Under the pieces are notes generated by a model. It was not told where the DNA came from, did no database searches, and saw only the letters and a list, made by a program, of their open reading frames with translations. DNA of 39,490 bases from Calothrix sp. MO_192.B10 (GTDB lineage: Bacteria; Cyanobacteriota; Cyanobacteriia; Cyanobacteriales; Nostocaceae). Each line of letters begins with the position of its first letter. The first letter of the stretch is position 1. The stretch covers positions 1-39,490 of the forward strand of contig JASJDS010000050.1 of assembly GCA_030065055.1 (NCBI GenBank), in the 5' to 3' direction. Both the position numbers and the translations under genes were made by a program. This document shows, in pieces, positions 1-8,576 of the stretch.

Positions 1-32
1 TCTCCTCGGTGGTTCTTTCGGGCGTAAACTTT

Positions 33-56
33 CCCCCAGTCCGGGGGTAGGTTTTT
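33..56 (+). terminator. Possible terminator hairpin at the left edge
   Basis: CCCCC and GGGGG (33-37 and 43-47) form a short GC stem, followed by TAGG and a run of five T. On the plus strand this looks like an intrinsic terminator for a gene ending left of the window. The stem is only five base pairs, so it could also be an internal hairpin of a repeat or insertion-sequence end. Confidence 0.35.
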
Positions 57-326
57 AAATCTTGTACTGATTAGTCAATTATAACATATTTAATGACAAA
101 ATCACTCAAGCCTAAAGGCTTGATAGCAGCTTTCATCCCCGACGTAAACGACCCTCAAACTACAAATCTTCTTGGATTTGTAGTTTTCATTTCGGGGTTT
201 TCAGCTAGCCGCCCTTATAAGTAACTCTCTTATGTCACTCTGGGAAGAAAAAATAATAAAGGATGGACAAATACCCACCCTAAAAGTAATCTCTGTATTT
301 TTGGTGTGTGGAGCTATCATCAATAA
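57..326. other. Non-coding stretch with two hairpins
   Basis: I see no gene here. Two perfect inverted repeats stand out. CAAGCC-TAAA-GGCTTG lies at about 107-122, and CTACAAATC with GATTTGTAG lies at about 160-184. Between them is TTTCATCCCC, the reverse complement of the GGGGATGAAA seen at the right edge of the window (39393-39402). Hairpins followed by GGGGATGAAA remind me of IS200/IS605-type ends in cyanobacteria, but no transposase gene is present. Confidence 0.3.
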
Positions 327-818
327 TTACGATCGCAAGTCCAACTCCTGGCTAGTAATATGTTCCAATAGCCCTCCACAGGCATCCATAAGTAAATCAA
401 TTACTTGGTTAAATCCCTCAGAACCACCGTAATAAGGATCGGGAACTTCCTTTAGAGTATACTGAGAGCAAAAATCACACATTAGTTGGACTTTTTCTTC
501 GTATTTTCCCGTAGGATCGAGATAGAGAATATTATGATAATTTTCCCGATCCATTGCCAGGATTAAATCAAATTCTTCAAAATCCGACCTTTGGAACTGG
601 CGGGCTTGACCCCTGAGTTTAAAACCCAGCTTTTGCATTGCTGCTGCACTCATCCTTCGGTCGGGGGGACTGCCAATGTGATAACTAGATGTACCAGCAG
701 AATCACAGATAATGCGTTCAGTTAACTCTGACTGCTCAATCAGATAATTCATGATATTTTCTGCCGATGGCGATCGGCAGATGTTTCCCAGGCAGACAAA
801 TAACAGCTTGTAAGACAT
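327..818 (-). CDS. Low-molecular-weight protein tyrosine phosphatase
   Basis: The gene encodes about 163 residues, the usual size for this cytosolic family that hydrolyses phosphotyrosine. The N-terminus carries the signature P-loop CLGNICRSP (C-x5-R-S) that holds the nucleophilic Cys and phosphate-binding Arg. The general-acid loop is present near the C-terminus as DPYYGG. I prefer the ATG at 818 (MSYKLLFVCLGN), which puts the P-loop at the usual distance from the N-terminus; a TTG two codons upstream is the only longer option. The gene lies upstream-to-downstream behind the YbaB gene on the same strand with a gap of about 66 bases, so the two could be co-transcribed. Homologues act on tyrosine-phosphorylated proteins, in some bacteria those of exopolysaccharide export, but no kinase or polysaccharide gene is visible here, so the substrate is unknown. 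Confidence 0.9.
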   Translation of the reverse strand: MSYKLLFVCLGNICRSPSAENIMNYLIEQSELTERIICDSAGTSSYHIGSPPDRRMSAAAMQKLGFKLRGQARQFQRSDFEEFDLILAMDRENYHNILYLDPTGKYEEKVQLMCDFCSQYTLKEVPDPYYGGSEGFNQVIDLLMDACGGLLEHITSQELDLRS

Positions 819-884
819 AAACAATCTCTATTATTTGTCATTGGTATTAATAGTTACTAATTACCAATGACAAATAACTAATTA

Positions 885-1232
885 CTACAATCCAGGCAAC
901 TCCAAACCGCTAGTTAAGTCTTCCATCCGTTCCCGCATGGTAGCGGTGGATTTATTGTAAGCGTCTTTCATCGCTGCTGCGACTAAATCAGAAAGTACTT
1001 CTGCTCCTTCACTGAGAGCATCAGGGGAAATCTCTACCCGTTTAGGTTCTTGGTTTCCACTGACAATCACCTTAATTAGACCACCACCAGCTTCACCTTC
1101 AATTTCCATTTGCTCCAATTCTTCTTGGAGTTGCTTGGCGCCTTCTTGAACTTGCTGTGCCTTTTTAAAGGCTTCAGTCAATTCTCTCATTTTGCCTAAG
1201 CCGAAGCCAAATCCCTGTCCTTTTCCTGTCAT
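885..1232 (-). CDS. YbaB/EbfC family nucleoid-associated protein
   Basis: This 115-residue protein belongs to the YbaB/EbfC family of small dimeric DNA-binding proteins. A Gly-rich N-terminus ([13 protein letters not shown]) leads into a long charged helix rich in Gln and Glu (about residues 20-45). After that comes the family core with [29 protein letters not shown] and the C-terminal helix ending in LELPGL. Length and order match family members. It is placed between murB and the phosphatase on the same strand, and a gap of about 180 bases separates it from murB. It probably has its own promoter. Family members bind DNA with little sequence specificity; the regulatory role in this organism cannot be read from the sequence. 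Confidence 0.92.
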   Translation of the reverse strand: MTGKGQGFGFGLGKMRELTEAFKKAQQVQEGAKQLQEELEQMEIEGEAGGGLIKVIVSGNQEPKRVEISPDALSEGAEVLSDLVAAAMKDAYNKSTATMRERMEDLTSGLELPGL

Positions 1233-1414
1233 AATTTTTTATCCGCGTGTACTTTCAATCACAAATCAAATTCAATTATAGATGGGGTCGGTCATTTGTC
1301 TGTTTTTACAAAGCTAATAGCTGTCATCTGATTTTAGATTTTAGATTTTGGATGGTGGATTGAAAGATTTAAAATCCAAAATTGTATGACTGCTAACAGC
1401 TTGGATGGCGAGTT

Positions 1415-2413
1415 TTAACCCATTGCTGGAAACTCTCCAATCATCTTCACCTCTGGTTCTAACCAGATTGACCACTGTTCTTGAACTTGGTGCTGAATAT
1501 GTCTAATTAGACTAAAAATGTCACCAGCACTAGCTCCACCACAGTTAACAATAAAATTAGCGTGACGCTGTGCTACCTGGGCATTGCCAATTTGGAAACC
1601 CTTCAGACCTGTTTGTTCAATTAACCAGCCTGCACCATGGGGCTTGGGGTTGCGGAATACGCTACCACAACTGGGCTTATCGTATGGTTGGGTACTCAGA
1701 CGATGGCTCTTGTGTTCCTTGGTAATTGCCAATAATTGTTCTGGAGCCATTCCTGGCTGCAGTTGAAAGGTTGCTTGGGTAACTATGCTCGCGCCTCCTT
1801 GTAAGTTGGAAGTTCTATATTTATAGCCTAGTTCGGATGGAGTTAGGGTTTCTAAGGTTCCATCCGGGGATAAAACTTGGGCACTAACTAAAATATCTGC
1901 AATACAACTACTATGTGCCCCTGCATTCATGACCACAGCACCACCAACGGTTCCTGGAATGCCTACAGCCCATTCTAATCCTACCCAGCCTAGTCCTGCT
2001 GCTTCCCATGCTAAACCAGGAATTGATTCCCCGGCAGCTACGGTTAATTGACCTGTTTCTGGGTTGAACTGTCTGTGACGTAAATGACGAGTCACCACCA
2101 CTAAACCTGGGATGCCGCGATCGCTCACTAATAGGTTAGATCCAGCCCCTAGGACTGTAATTGGTAATTTATATGTTTTTGCATATTCAATACTTGCCCT
2201 CAGGGATTTTAAGTTCCGGGGAGCAACATACCATTCCGCAGGACCACCGACCCGGTAGGACGTGTATCCTGATAGATATACCTGAGTTTTTATCGCGCAG
2301 TCTGTACCTGGTAAATAAATTTCTTTTTTTGTGTTTGAACTAGCCGTTGTCTGTCGATTAGATTTTATACCAGAAATTGAGCAGACACTTGCAGTTGCCT
2401 GGGAGATTGTCAT
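1415..2413 (-). CDS. murB: UDP-N-acetylenolpyruvoylglucosamine reductase (MurB)
   Basis: MurB is the FAD-dependent reductase that makes UDP-N-acetylmuramate in the cytosolic stage of peptidoglycan synthesis. The FAD-binding PCMH-type domain is clear: [11 protein letters not shown] (about residues 53-63), [12 protein letters not shown] (89-100) and [17 protein letters not shown] (151-167). The MurB C-terminal domain follows, with CGSVFRNP holding the proton-donating Ser (about residue 251), [12 protein letters not shown], and the terminal LEPEVKMIG with the conserved Glu. I chose the ATG at 2413 ([10 protein letters not shown]). A frame extension to a TTG at 2470 would add 19 basic residues with no family support. 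It sits 171 bases downstream of murC on the same strand, as usual in cyanobacteria, so it is probably co-transcribed. Confidence 0.95.
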   Translation of the reverse strand: MTISQATASVCSISGIKSNRQTTASSNTKKEIYLPGTDCAIKTQVYLSGYTSYRVGGPAEWYVAPRNLKSLRASIEYAKTYKLPITVLGAGSNLLVSDRGIPGLVVVTRHLRHRQFNPETGQLTVAAGESIPGLAWEAAGLGWVGLEWAVGIPGTVGGAVVMNAGAHSSCIADILVSAQVLSPDGTLETLTPSELGYKYRTSNLQGGASIVTQATFQLQPGMAPEQLLAITKEHKSHRLSTQPYDKPSCGSVFRNPKPHGAGWLIEQTGLKGFQIGNAQVAQRHANFIVNCGGASAGDIFSLIRHIQHQVQEQWSIWLEPEVKMIGEFPAMG

Positions 2414-2583
2414 CTTTAGAATCAGTTTAATTTTAACATTGTTTACCGTATTCCTACGGTTATACCGCAAAGCTATGGGGGACTTGCTAGACGGATAGTA
2501 CGTAAATTAGGGGAACAAACTTGGATACAAAATCAGAGGTTTTACCCTATGAGGAAAACCCAAGTTAACACAAGAATATTGAC

Positions 2584-4047
2584 TTAGGATGTAGCTGTAG
2601 CCGGTTGACGAAGTGCGACGATTACTTCCGGAATCACTTGATTTAAGTTCCCGGCTCCCAGGAATAGTACCAAGTCTCCAGGACGCAGTGTCTGTAGTAA
2701 GCAATCGCATACGCTAGCTAAATTAGGTTGATAGCTTACCTGTTGATGTTGCTGACTAATTTCTGCTGCCAATTGTTCGCCACGAATCAGTCCCAAATCA
2801 GTTTCCCCTGCGCTGTAAATATCAGTGAGGATGACTGCATCTGCATGGGCAAAGGACTGGGCAAATTCGGCTAAAAAGGTAAGGGTGCGACTGTAGCGAT
2901 GGGGCTGGAATACTGCAACTACCCTTTGCTCTGGTTGGGCTTGCAGTCTTGCTGCGGCAAGAGTTGCCCGAATTTCACTGGGATGATGGGCATAGTCATC
3001 GATGAAAGTAATGCCATTCACTTCACCCCGCAACTCAAAGCGTCGTCTTGCACCTGCAAAGGTAGCTAATCCCTTGGCTATTTCCCCGAATTCCAAACCC
3101 AGGATACGACCAATGGCCACTGCTGCCAAGGCATTACTGAGATTATGATGACCGAGTAAGCGTAATTTCAATACGCCTAGGGCTTTTCCTTTCTCCCAGA
3201 CTAACGCTGTGGTTCCCTCACTATGGTAATCAATATTAGTCACACTATAATCAGCATCCATATTTTCATGCAGACTGTAACTAATCGTTGGTTTTAAGCG
3301 ATCGCGGACTGTGGCACAATCAATGCAACCGACTACAATTTCGCATTGCCGAGCAAATGTCTGGAAAATATCAACCACTTCTTCCAGATTCTCATAGTGA
3401 TCGGGATGATCCAGCTCAATATTTGTAATTATACCGATTTTAGGACTATGTTTTACCAGAGAACCATCTGATTCATCTGCTTCCGCTACTAAATACTGAC
3501 TTTTCCCGATTCTGGCATTACCTTGCCAAGCATTTACTTCACCACCAACAATAATGGTAGGATCGAGACCTGCTTGCAATAACATATATCCCACCAGGCT
3601 ACTAGTGGTGGTTTTGCCGTGGGTTCCAGCTACGGCAATGCTGTCATAATCAGAAATTAGTGCTGCCAATACGTCAGAGCGATGAAAAATAGGACACCCT
3701 AATTCCATCGCTGCTTTGTATTCCAAATTATTACTGTTAATAGCTGTAGAACAGACAACTTGTGGCATAATTGTCTGTTCTACATTAGGTATTTCTTCTT
3801 GCTTTTTTAAAAATACTCCATTTGCGTCTATCTGGGGTTGAAAGCATTGGAGATTATTGGCTTCTTGCCGCTCAAAAATATTAACCCCAATTGATTCTAA
3901 ACGTTTTGTAATGTGGTTAGGACGAAGATCCGAACCAGAGACTGGCAATTGACGGTGTGCCAACACATAAGCCAGTGCTGACATACCAATACCACCAACA
4001 CCAATAAAATGAAATGGTCTACCGCTAAAGTCTACAGAGTTGCTCAT
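2584..4047 (-). CDS. murC: UDP-N-acetylmuramate--L-alanine ligase (MurC)
   Basis: MurC adds L-alanine to UDP-MurNAc with ATP hydrolysis, the first amino-acid step of the peptidoglycan stem peptide. The protein has 487 residues, normal for the family. The N-terminal Rossmann-like domain begins HFIGVGGIGMSALAYVL (about 13-29). The ATP-binding loop is GTHGKTTT at 141-148. The Mur-ligase central domain contains EADESDGS and NIELDHPDHYEN. The C-terminal domain includes FIDDYAHHPSEIRATL and FQPHRYSRT. The start is an ATG. An insert at about residues 68-92 (QCFQPQIDANGVFLKKQEE) seems looser than the rest. The gene leads a murC-murB pair, with 1.5 kb of gene-poor DNA upstream. Confidence 0.96.
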   Translation of the reverse strand: MSNSVDFSGRPFHFIGVGGIGMSALAYVLAHRQLPVSGSDLRPNHITKRLESIGVNIFERQEANNLQCFQPQIDANGVFLKKQEEIPNVEQTIMPQVVCSTAINSNNLEYKAAMELGCPIFHRSDVLAALISDYDSIAVAGTHGKTTTSSLVGYMLLQAGLDPTIIVGGEVNAWQGNARIGKSQYLVAEADESDGSLVKHSPKIGIITNIELDHPDHYENLEEVVDIFQTFARQCEIVVGCIDCATVRDRLKPTISYSLHENMDADYSVTNIDYHSEGTTALVWEKGKALGVLKLRLLGHHNLSNALAAVAIGRILGLEFGEIAKGLATFAGARRRFELRGEVNGITFIDDYAHHPSEIRATLAAARLQAQPEQRVVAVFQPHRYSRTLTFLAEFAQSFAHADAVILTDIYSAGETDLGLIRGEQLAAEISQQHQQVSYQPNLASVCDCLLQTLRPGDLVLFLGAGNLNQVIPEVIVALRQPATATS

Positions 4048-5543
4048 TGATTATTCCTCAAACACCACACCACACCATCATCACAAATGACACGCGTATC
4101 ATAACAGGCTTTTGTTTTTTATTGATACTGTCCCCCTACAATTTTCAGATTTGATAATGAATTGATTTCCCTGTTATGTACTTGCTTGTTCAGAATGATT
4201 TTACCGCCAGAGTCAGTTTTTTCTCTTCCTGAACCATTATTATGTTTATTCTGAAGATTTCTGCAAGTTCGGGACATAAATTATGAGTATTTTCAATTAC
4301 ATATTTTTAATTCAGTCACTATAAGCTGGCTACAGTGATTATTCAATATACAAACGGCGATGAAGATGCCTGGTGTCTGTTGCCAAATTCCCTGGAATTG
4401 AGTGATGTAGCCAACTTAACCCAATTCACCTGATGATAAATGGAGTGTCTGTAATCTTGGGATGGGTTCCCAAACCAGACAAAAACTTGCCATTGTCATC
4501 CTAAAGGGCGATCGCAATTTAGGTTTGGTCCTTTTTCCAGCCTTAGCCCTTCTATACCGAACCAAACGGATAAACTGGCAAAAATGTACATCAAGCCTAT
4601 GGCATAGCTAAGTGCAAAGCACCCGCTGACCATAGCTTTCCGGAGGAAACCTTAGCAAACTTCGGTCTGCCCCATCGATGAATCGAGGGGCAACAGTAAG
4701 GAAAAATTTTTCCACCTCCAAAAATAAAATTTGGGCATTTGATCTAGGCGAAAACCTTCACTGTTACCTGTTGCCTGTTCCCTCTCCCTAAGGGAGTTGA
4801 TACCGATTACTGTTTGGTCAAAATATAACTGCTTTCACGTTCCTTTATCATGTAATTGCAATTATTGCATACCTCCTTAGTCGTACTTTCGTCAAGTCTA
4901 ATTCACTGCTTTGGTTGCAATCACAGATAGGATTGGGAGCAGATTTTGGAAAAGTACGGGTATTTACATAGGATCTGCTGAATAACTATAAAACATTGAT
5001 TTCTCAATGCTTTGAGGCTATTTTTTGGGTCAGAAGTGCAAGGGAATTAGGATTTTAGGTTTAAAATTCTTGCATCTGTAATTTTTGATGAGAAAAAGAA
5101 TAGAAACCCATAGGCACCGAACTATTGCCTATTGCCTATTCCCTACCCCCACAATCATGACTTTTATAGCTAACGCTACGCTACGCGAACAGCAAGCCCT
5201 ACATACATAGCAGAAGGCATACAGTTAAGAGGCAGCCCCTTTGGGTAGAGATGATGGGGTTATAGCACTACGCCTGACGGGGCGCGGACATTTGTAAATC
5301 CAGCAAACTCTTTGACAGCCTGCTGTTCCCTATTCCCTATTCCCTATTCCCTATTCCCTAGTGCTACATCAGCCAAAAGCTACCGCTATAATAACCACAA
5401 GCTTTACAAAGGCATTTCCCCATGAAAATCTTTGTTTTTTTTTAATATTTAACACTTGATAGTTATAAATACCCCCATTTGCGATATGATTGGGGTCATC
5501 AATAATATTTAATTTAGGCATAATAAGCAGAGGGCAAGACACT
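4048..5543. other. Long gene-poor interval between murC and gap2
   Basis: About 1.5 kb with no open frame that I can support. It holds a 14-bp perfect palindrome (GGAAAAATTTTTCC, 4700-4713) next to an imperfect hairpin (GCCCC...GGGGC, about 4672-4690), one HIP1 octamer near 4510, a short GCTACGC-type repeat near 5168-5190, and a heptamer array at 5326-5360. A 32-codon frame starting with GTG near 4337 reads VIIQYTNGDEDAWCLLPNS and stops at an in-frame TGA; it may be a gene remnant. The gap2 promoter and leader should lie in the last 200 bases. Confidence 0.6.
5326..5360. repeat. Heptamer tandem repeat TTCCCTA x5
   Basis: Five perfect copies of the seven-base unit TTCCCTA lie end to end. This is a typical cyanobacterial short tandemly repeated repetitive (STRR) sequence. 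It ends about 180 bases before the gap2 start. Confidence 0.95.
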
Positions 5544-6557
5544 GTGGTTAGAGTTGCAATCAACGGTTTCGGGCGCATTGGACGTAACTTTATGCGCTGC
5601 TGGCTAGGCAGAGAGAATAGCAATTTAGAACTTGTTGCTATTAATGACACATCAGATCCGAAAACAAACGCTCTCCTGCTCAAGTATGACTCCATGCTAG
5701 GGACGTTAAAGGATGCTGACATTAAAGCCGACGAAAACTCAATCATTGTTAACGGTAAAACTATTAAGTGTGTATCCGATCGCAATCCAGAAAACTTGCC
5801 CTGGAAAGAGTGGGATATTGACCTGATTATCGAATCTACAGGGGTTTTTACGACTGAAGAGGGGGCACTTAAGCACGTTAAAGCTGGTGCGAAAAAGGTA
5901 CTAATCACTGCTCCTGGTAAAGGTGGTAATGTTGGTACTTTTGTAATAGGTGTAAATCATCAGGATTACGATCCCAACAAATACCAGGTTGTAAGTAATG
6001 CTAGCTGTACAACTAACTGTTTAGCTCCTGTTGCCAAGGTATTGCACGAAAAATTCGGCATTATCAAAGGTACTATGACTACCACCCACAGCTACACTGG
6101 GGACCAGCGTTTGTTAGATGCTTCTCACAGAGATCCTCGTCGCGCTCGTGCAGCAGCGATTAACATCGTACCTACTTCCACTGGTGCAGCGAAGGCAGTA
6201 GCATTGGTTCTACCAGATTTGAAGGGCAAACTGAATGGTGTAGCCTTGCGCGTACCCACTCCCAATGTTTCTATGGTAGATTTCGTGGTACAGACTGAAA
6301 AGTCTACTATTGTTGAAGAGGTTAACCAAGCATTAAAAGATGCATCTGAAGGTGAACTCAAAGGTATTCTTGACTATTGCGATTTACCTTTAGTTTCATC
6401 AGATCACCAAGGTACAAATGCTTCTTCCATTGTTGATGCTAGCTTGACCCTGGTAATGGGTGGTGACATGGTGAAAGTTATGGCTTGGTATGACAATGAG
6501 TGGGGTTATAGCCAGCGAGTTGTTGACTTGGCAGAATTAGTAGCTGAAAAATGGTAA
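5544..6557 (+). CDS. gap2: Glyceraldehyde-3-phosphate dehydrogenase, Gap2 type
   Basis: Gap2 is the cyanobacterial GAPDH of the Calvin cycle and gluconeogenesis; it reduces 1,3-bisphosphoglycerate with NADPH or NADH. I place the start at a GTG (5544), giving about 337 residues beginning [15 protein letters not shown], the nucleotide-binding turn. AGAGGG at 5529-5534 is a fair ribosome binding site for it. A TTG at 5490 would add 18 residues before the conserved N-terminus and is unlikely. The active site [12 protein letters not shown] places the nucleophilic Cys at about 155, the base His is in THSYTGDQR (about 182), and WYDNEWGYS is near the C-terminus. The NDTSDP segment after the second strand fits the dual-cofactor photosynthetic type, as in Gap2 and chloroplast GapA. 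Confidence 0.96.
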   Translation: MVRVAINGFGRIGRNFMRCWLGRENSNLELVAINDTSDPKTNALLLKYDSMLGTLKDADIKADENSIIVNGKTIKCVSDRNPENLPWKEWDIDLIIESTGVFTTEEGALKHVKAGAKKVLITAPGKGGNVGTFVIGVNHQDYDPNKYQVVSNASCTTNCLAPVAKVLHEKFGIIKGTMTTTHSYTGDQRLLDASHRDPRRARAAAINIVPTSTGAAKAVALVLPDLKGKLNGVALRVPTPNVSMVDFVVQTEKSTIVEEVNQALKDASEGELKGILDYCDLPLVSSDHQGTNASSIVDASLTLVMGGDMVKVMAWYDNEWGYSQRVVDLAELVAEKW

Positions 6558-6579
6558 TTAGTTAGGAGTTAGGGGTTAG

Positions 6580-6621
6580 GAGTTCGGAGTTCGGAGTTCG
6601 GAGTTCGGAGTTCGGAGTTCG
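6580..6621. repeat. Heptamer tandem repeat GAGTTCG x6
   Basis: Six perfect copies of GAGTTCG lie 22 bases after the gap2 stop codon. Related degenerate GAGTTAGG units precede the array. It is an STRR-type repeat in the gap between the convergent gap2 and thiL genes. Confidence 0.95.
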
Positions 6622-6722
6622 GAATTAGGAGTGAAGGGGTGATGAGGTGATGTGTTTTGGCTCATACTCACTCCCCACACTCCCCTTGTCTCCTCCCTCC
6701 TGCATTCTTAAATTGGAAGTCC

Positions 6723-7766
6723 CTAACTACTGAAATGTTGAAATCCTCGATCGAGAGTTAATACTTGATCGAGGTATTTTTGATGGGATTGATTGGTTGA
6801 GTGTAAAGCCTCCGGCTTATCCCTTTGGGTATGGCGCAATATTACTGCTGTTCCATCTGTGATTATACCTATAATCGCAGCATCTCCATTTAATTTTTGG
6901 ATTAGCTTACCGGCTAGTTTGGGTGGTAAGCACAACACCAGTTCAAAATCTTCACCACCGTAAAGAACATATTCCCAGATTTTCTCTTCACTTAACCAAT
7001 GGTGAAAAGCTGGTGGTAAGGGGATATTTTGCCTTTGTATAACTGCACCCACACCACTTTGACTACAAATTTGTTGGACTGCATCTGCTAAACCGTCACT
7101 GCTATCCATCCCCGCCACAGAGAATTGGGATTCAGCATCTAAAACTTCCCAGAGATGGGGTAGGACATCTAATCTGGGCTGAGGACGCTGGTGAGAGCCG
7201 ATTAAAGCCTGTTTCTCGGCATGGGTAAGGTGATTACCCATTTCTGGATTGAGGAGCAGTTCTAAGCCCCCACGGGAGGCTCCATGAACTCCTGTAACAA
7301 CGATCGCATCTCCTACCTTGGCGCGATCGCGGCGAATCACCTTTTGGGGGTATACTTGACCAAAGGCCGTAATAGAGATGGAAATTACAGGCGATCGCAC
7401 CACATCACCACCGACAATGGGGGTATCATACTGTTGTAAACAAGCGGTCATTCCCTGGTATAAATTTTCTACCCAGCTTACATCCACATTGCCCGGTAGT
7501 CCCAAGCCGACGGTAATGGCCAAAGGGGAAGCACCCATAGCCGCCAAATCTGATAAATTAGCAGCCGCCGCCCGCCATCCTACATCAACAGGCTTAGTAG
7601 TGATATTACTGAAATGAACATTATCAATTAATACATCAGTTGTGACAACTAGCGAGCGATCGGGCGTAGTGGTTAAAACTGCTGCATCATCTCCGATAAT
7701 ATCTGAAGGGCAGTATTTTTGAATTATTTTTAACAATTGATGTTCGCCAATATCCGCTACTTTCAT
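6723..7766 (-). CDS. thiL: Thiamine-monophosphate kinase (ThiL)
   Basis: ThiL phosphorylates thiamine monophosphate with ATP to the cofactor thiamine diphosphate, the last step of the pathway. The protein has 347 residues. It belongs to the PurM/AIR-synthase-like fold. The metal- and nucleotide-binding motifs are visible: IGDDAAVL (about 24-31), TTDVLIDNVHF (about 43-53), AAANLSDLAAMGASP, and GGDVVRSP. The C-terminal part has GMDSSDGLADAV and YGGEDFELVLCLPP. The start is an ATG at 7766. The last 30 or so residues (GTAVILRHTQRDKPEALHS...) look family-variable. It is convergent with gap2 and followed upstream by the repeat island. Confidence 0.94.
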   Translation of the reverse strand: MKVADIGEHQLLKIIQKYCPSDIIGDDAAVLTTTPDRSLVVTTDVLIDNVHFSNITTKPVDVGWRAAAANLSDLAAMGASPLAITVGLGLPGNVDVSWVENLYQGMTACLQQYDTPIVGGDVVRSPVISISITAFGQVYPQKVIRRDRAKVGDAIVVTGVHGASRGGLELLLNPEMGNHLTHAEKQALIGSHQRPQPRLDVLPHLWEVLDAESQFSVAGMDSSDGLADAVQQICSQSGVGAVIQRQNIPLPPAFHHWLSEEKIWEYVLYGGEDFELVLCLPPKLAGKLIQKLNGDAAIIGIITDGTAVILRHTQRDKPEALHSTNQSHQKYLDQVLTLDRGFQHFSS

Positions 7767-7840
7767 AATTTTTATTAGTAGCTAAAAGCACAATATTGTC
7801 TGATCCCAATCCCTTGTAGGGGCACGGCATCCACAACATA

Positions 7841-8052
7841 ACTGGATTGCCAACAATATAAAACACGCCGTGCCCTGAGCAACAACTGGATTGCCAACAA
7901 TATAAAACACACCGTGCCCTGAGCAACAACTGGATTGCCAACAATATAAAACACACCGTGCCCTGAGCAACAACTGGATTGCCAACAATATAAAACACGC
8001 CGTGCCCTGAGCAACAACTGGATTGCCAATAATATAAAACACGCCGTGCCCT
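7841..8052. repeat. Tandem array, 44-bp unit, five copies
   Basis: Copies of ACTGGATTGCC start at 7841, 7885, 7929, 7973 and 8017, exactly 44 bases apart. Each copy ends in GCCGTGCCCT or ACCGTGCCCT, with only one or two base differences between units. Because 44 is not a multiple of three, all three minus-strand frames are open and give the same peptide mosaic. They are repeat artefacts, not genes. There are no spacers, so this is not a CRISPR array. Confidence 0.95.
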
Positions 8053-8279
8053 CACCGATAACATAACCGGATTGACGCTCGTTTCTAGGCTCTGCCTGGA
8101 AACCCATTAGGGGAGGCTCCCGCCTCCTAAAATTCATCTACTTGGTATAACCTTGTAATGAGAACCTGGAAAGATAGATTTAACAAGGTTTTTACGAGGG
8201 TTCCATTCACTTTTAGAATGCTTATACCCACCTTGACAGGGCTAGGAATGCTCACTTTACCCTTCCACTCGAAGGTGCA

Positions 8280-8495
8280 ATGCGGTTGGGCAAACCAATG
8301 GTTTCTGGGCACGGCGACATTCAGATTATGGCATGGTCAAAAAATCAGTTGATGCGGTTGGGTAAACCAATGGTTTCTGGGCACGGCGACATTCAGATTA
8401 TGGCATGGTCAAAAAATCAGTTGATGCGGTTGGGCAAACCAATGGTTTCTGGGCACGGCGACATTCAGATTATGGCATGGTCAAAAAATCAGTTG
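8280..8495. repeat. Tandem array, 72-bp unit, three copies
   Basis: Three nearly identical 72-base units begin at 8280, 8352 and 8424; the only change seen is GGGC/GGGT in one unit. Since 72 is 24 codons, the plus strand carries an open frame, starting at the ATG of the first unit and running to 8630. It repeats MRLGKPMVSGHGDIQIMAWS plus KNQL three times. The frame then runs into the antisense of the cyclophilin gene 3' end. No ribosome binding site is obvious, so I treat it as a repeat and not a gene. Confidence 0.93.
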
Positions 8496-8576
8496 ATGCC
8501 GTGCCCCTACAGCCCACACCCTCTTTCAAGTTATTTTCATAAATCACCTAAATTTCCAGGTGGTTTGTTGGGCTAT

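Larger units (their letters stand above)
7815..8511. repeat. Repeat island bounded by perfect 16-bp inverted repeats
   Basis: TGTAGGGGCACGGCAT at 7815-7830 is the exact reverse complement of ATGCCGTGCCCCTACA at 8496-8511. Between them lie two unrelated tandem arrays, a 44-bp unit (7841-8052) and a 72-bp unit (8280-8495). The right inverted repeat starts exactly where the last 72-bp unit ends. The core GGCACGGC recurs within both array units, on opposite strands. The unit looks like a palindromic MITE-like repeat with internal expansion. No transposase is present. A short relative with the same termini lies at 14608-14671. Confidence 0.75.

Noticed and set aside
5369-5908. 179-codon minus-strand frame opposite gap2
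   Set aside because: It runs antisense to the conserved GAPDH N-terminus and has no recognisable content.
7841-8052. Possible CRISPR array
   Set aside because: Units are contiguous, with no unique spacers, and no cas genes are present.
7687-8137. Three overlapping minus-strand frames with repeated peptides (YIVGNPVVAQGT and similar)
   Set aside because: They arise from the 44-bp tandem array, whose period shifts the reading frame at each unit so that all frames look open. No start signal or known domain.
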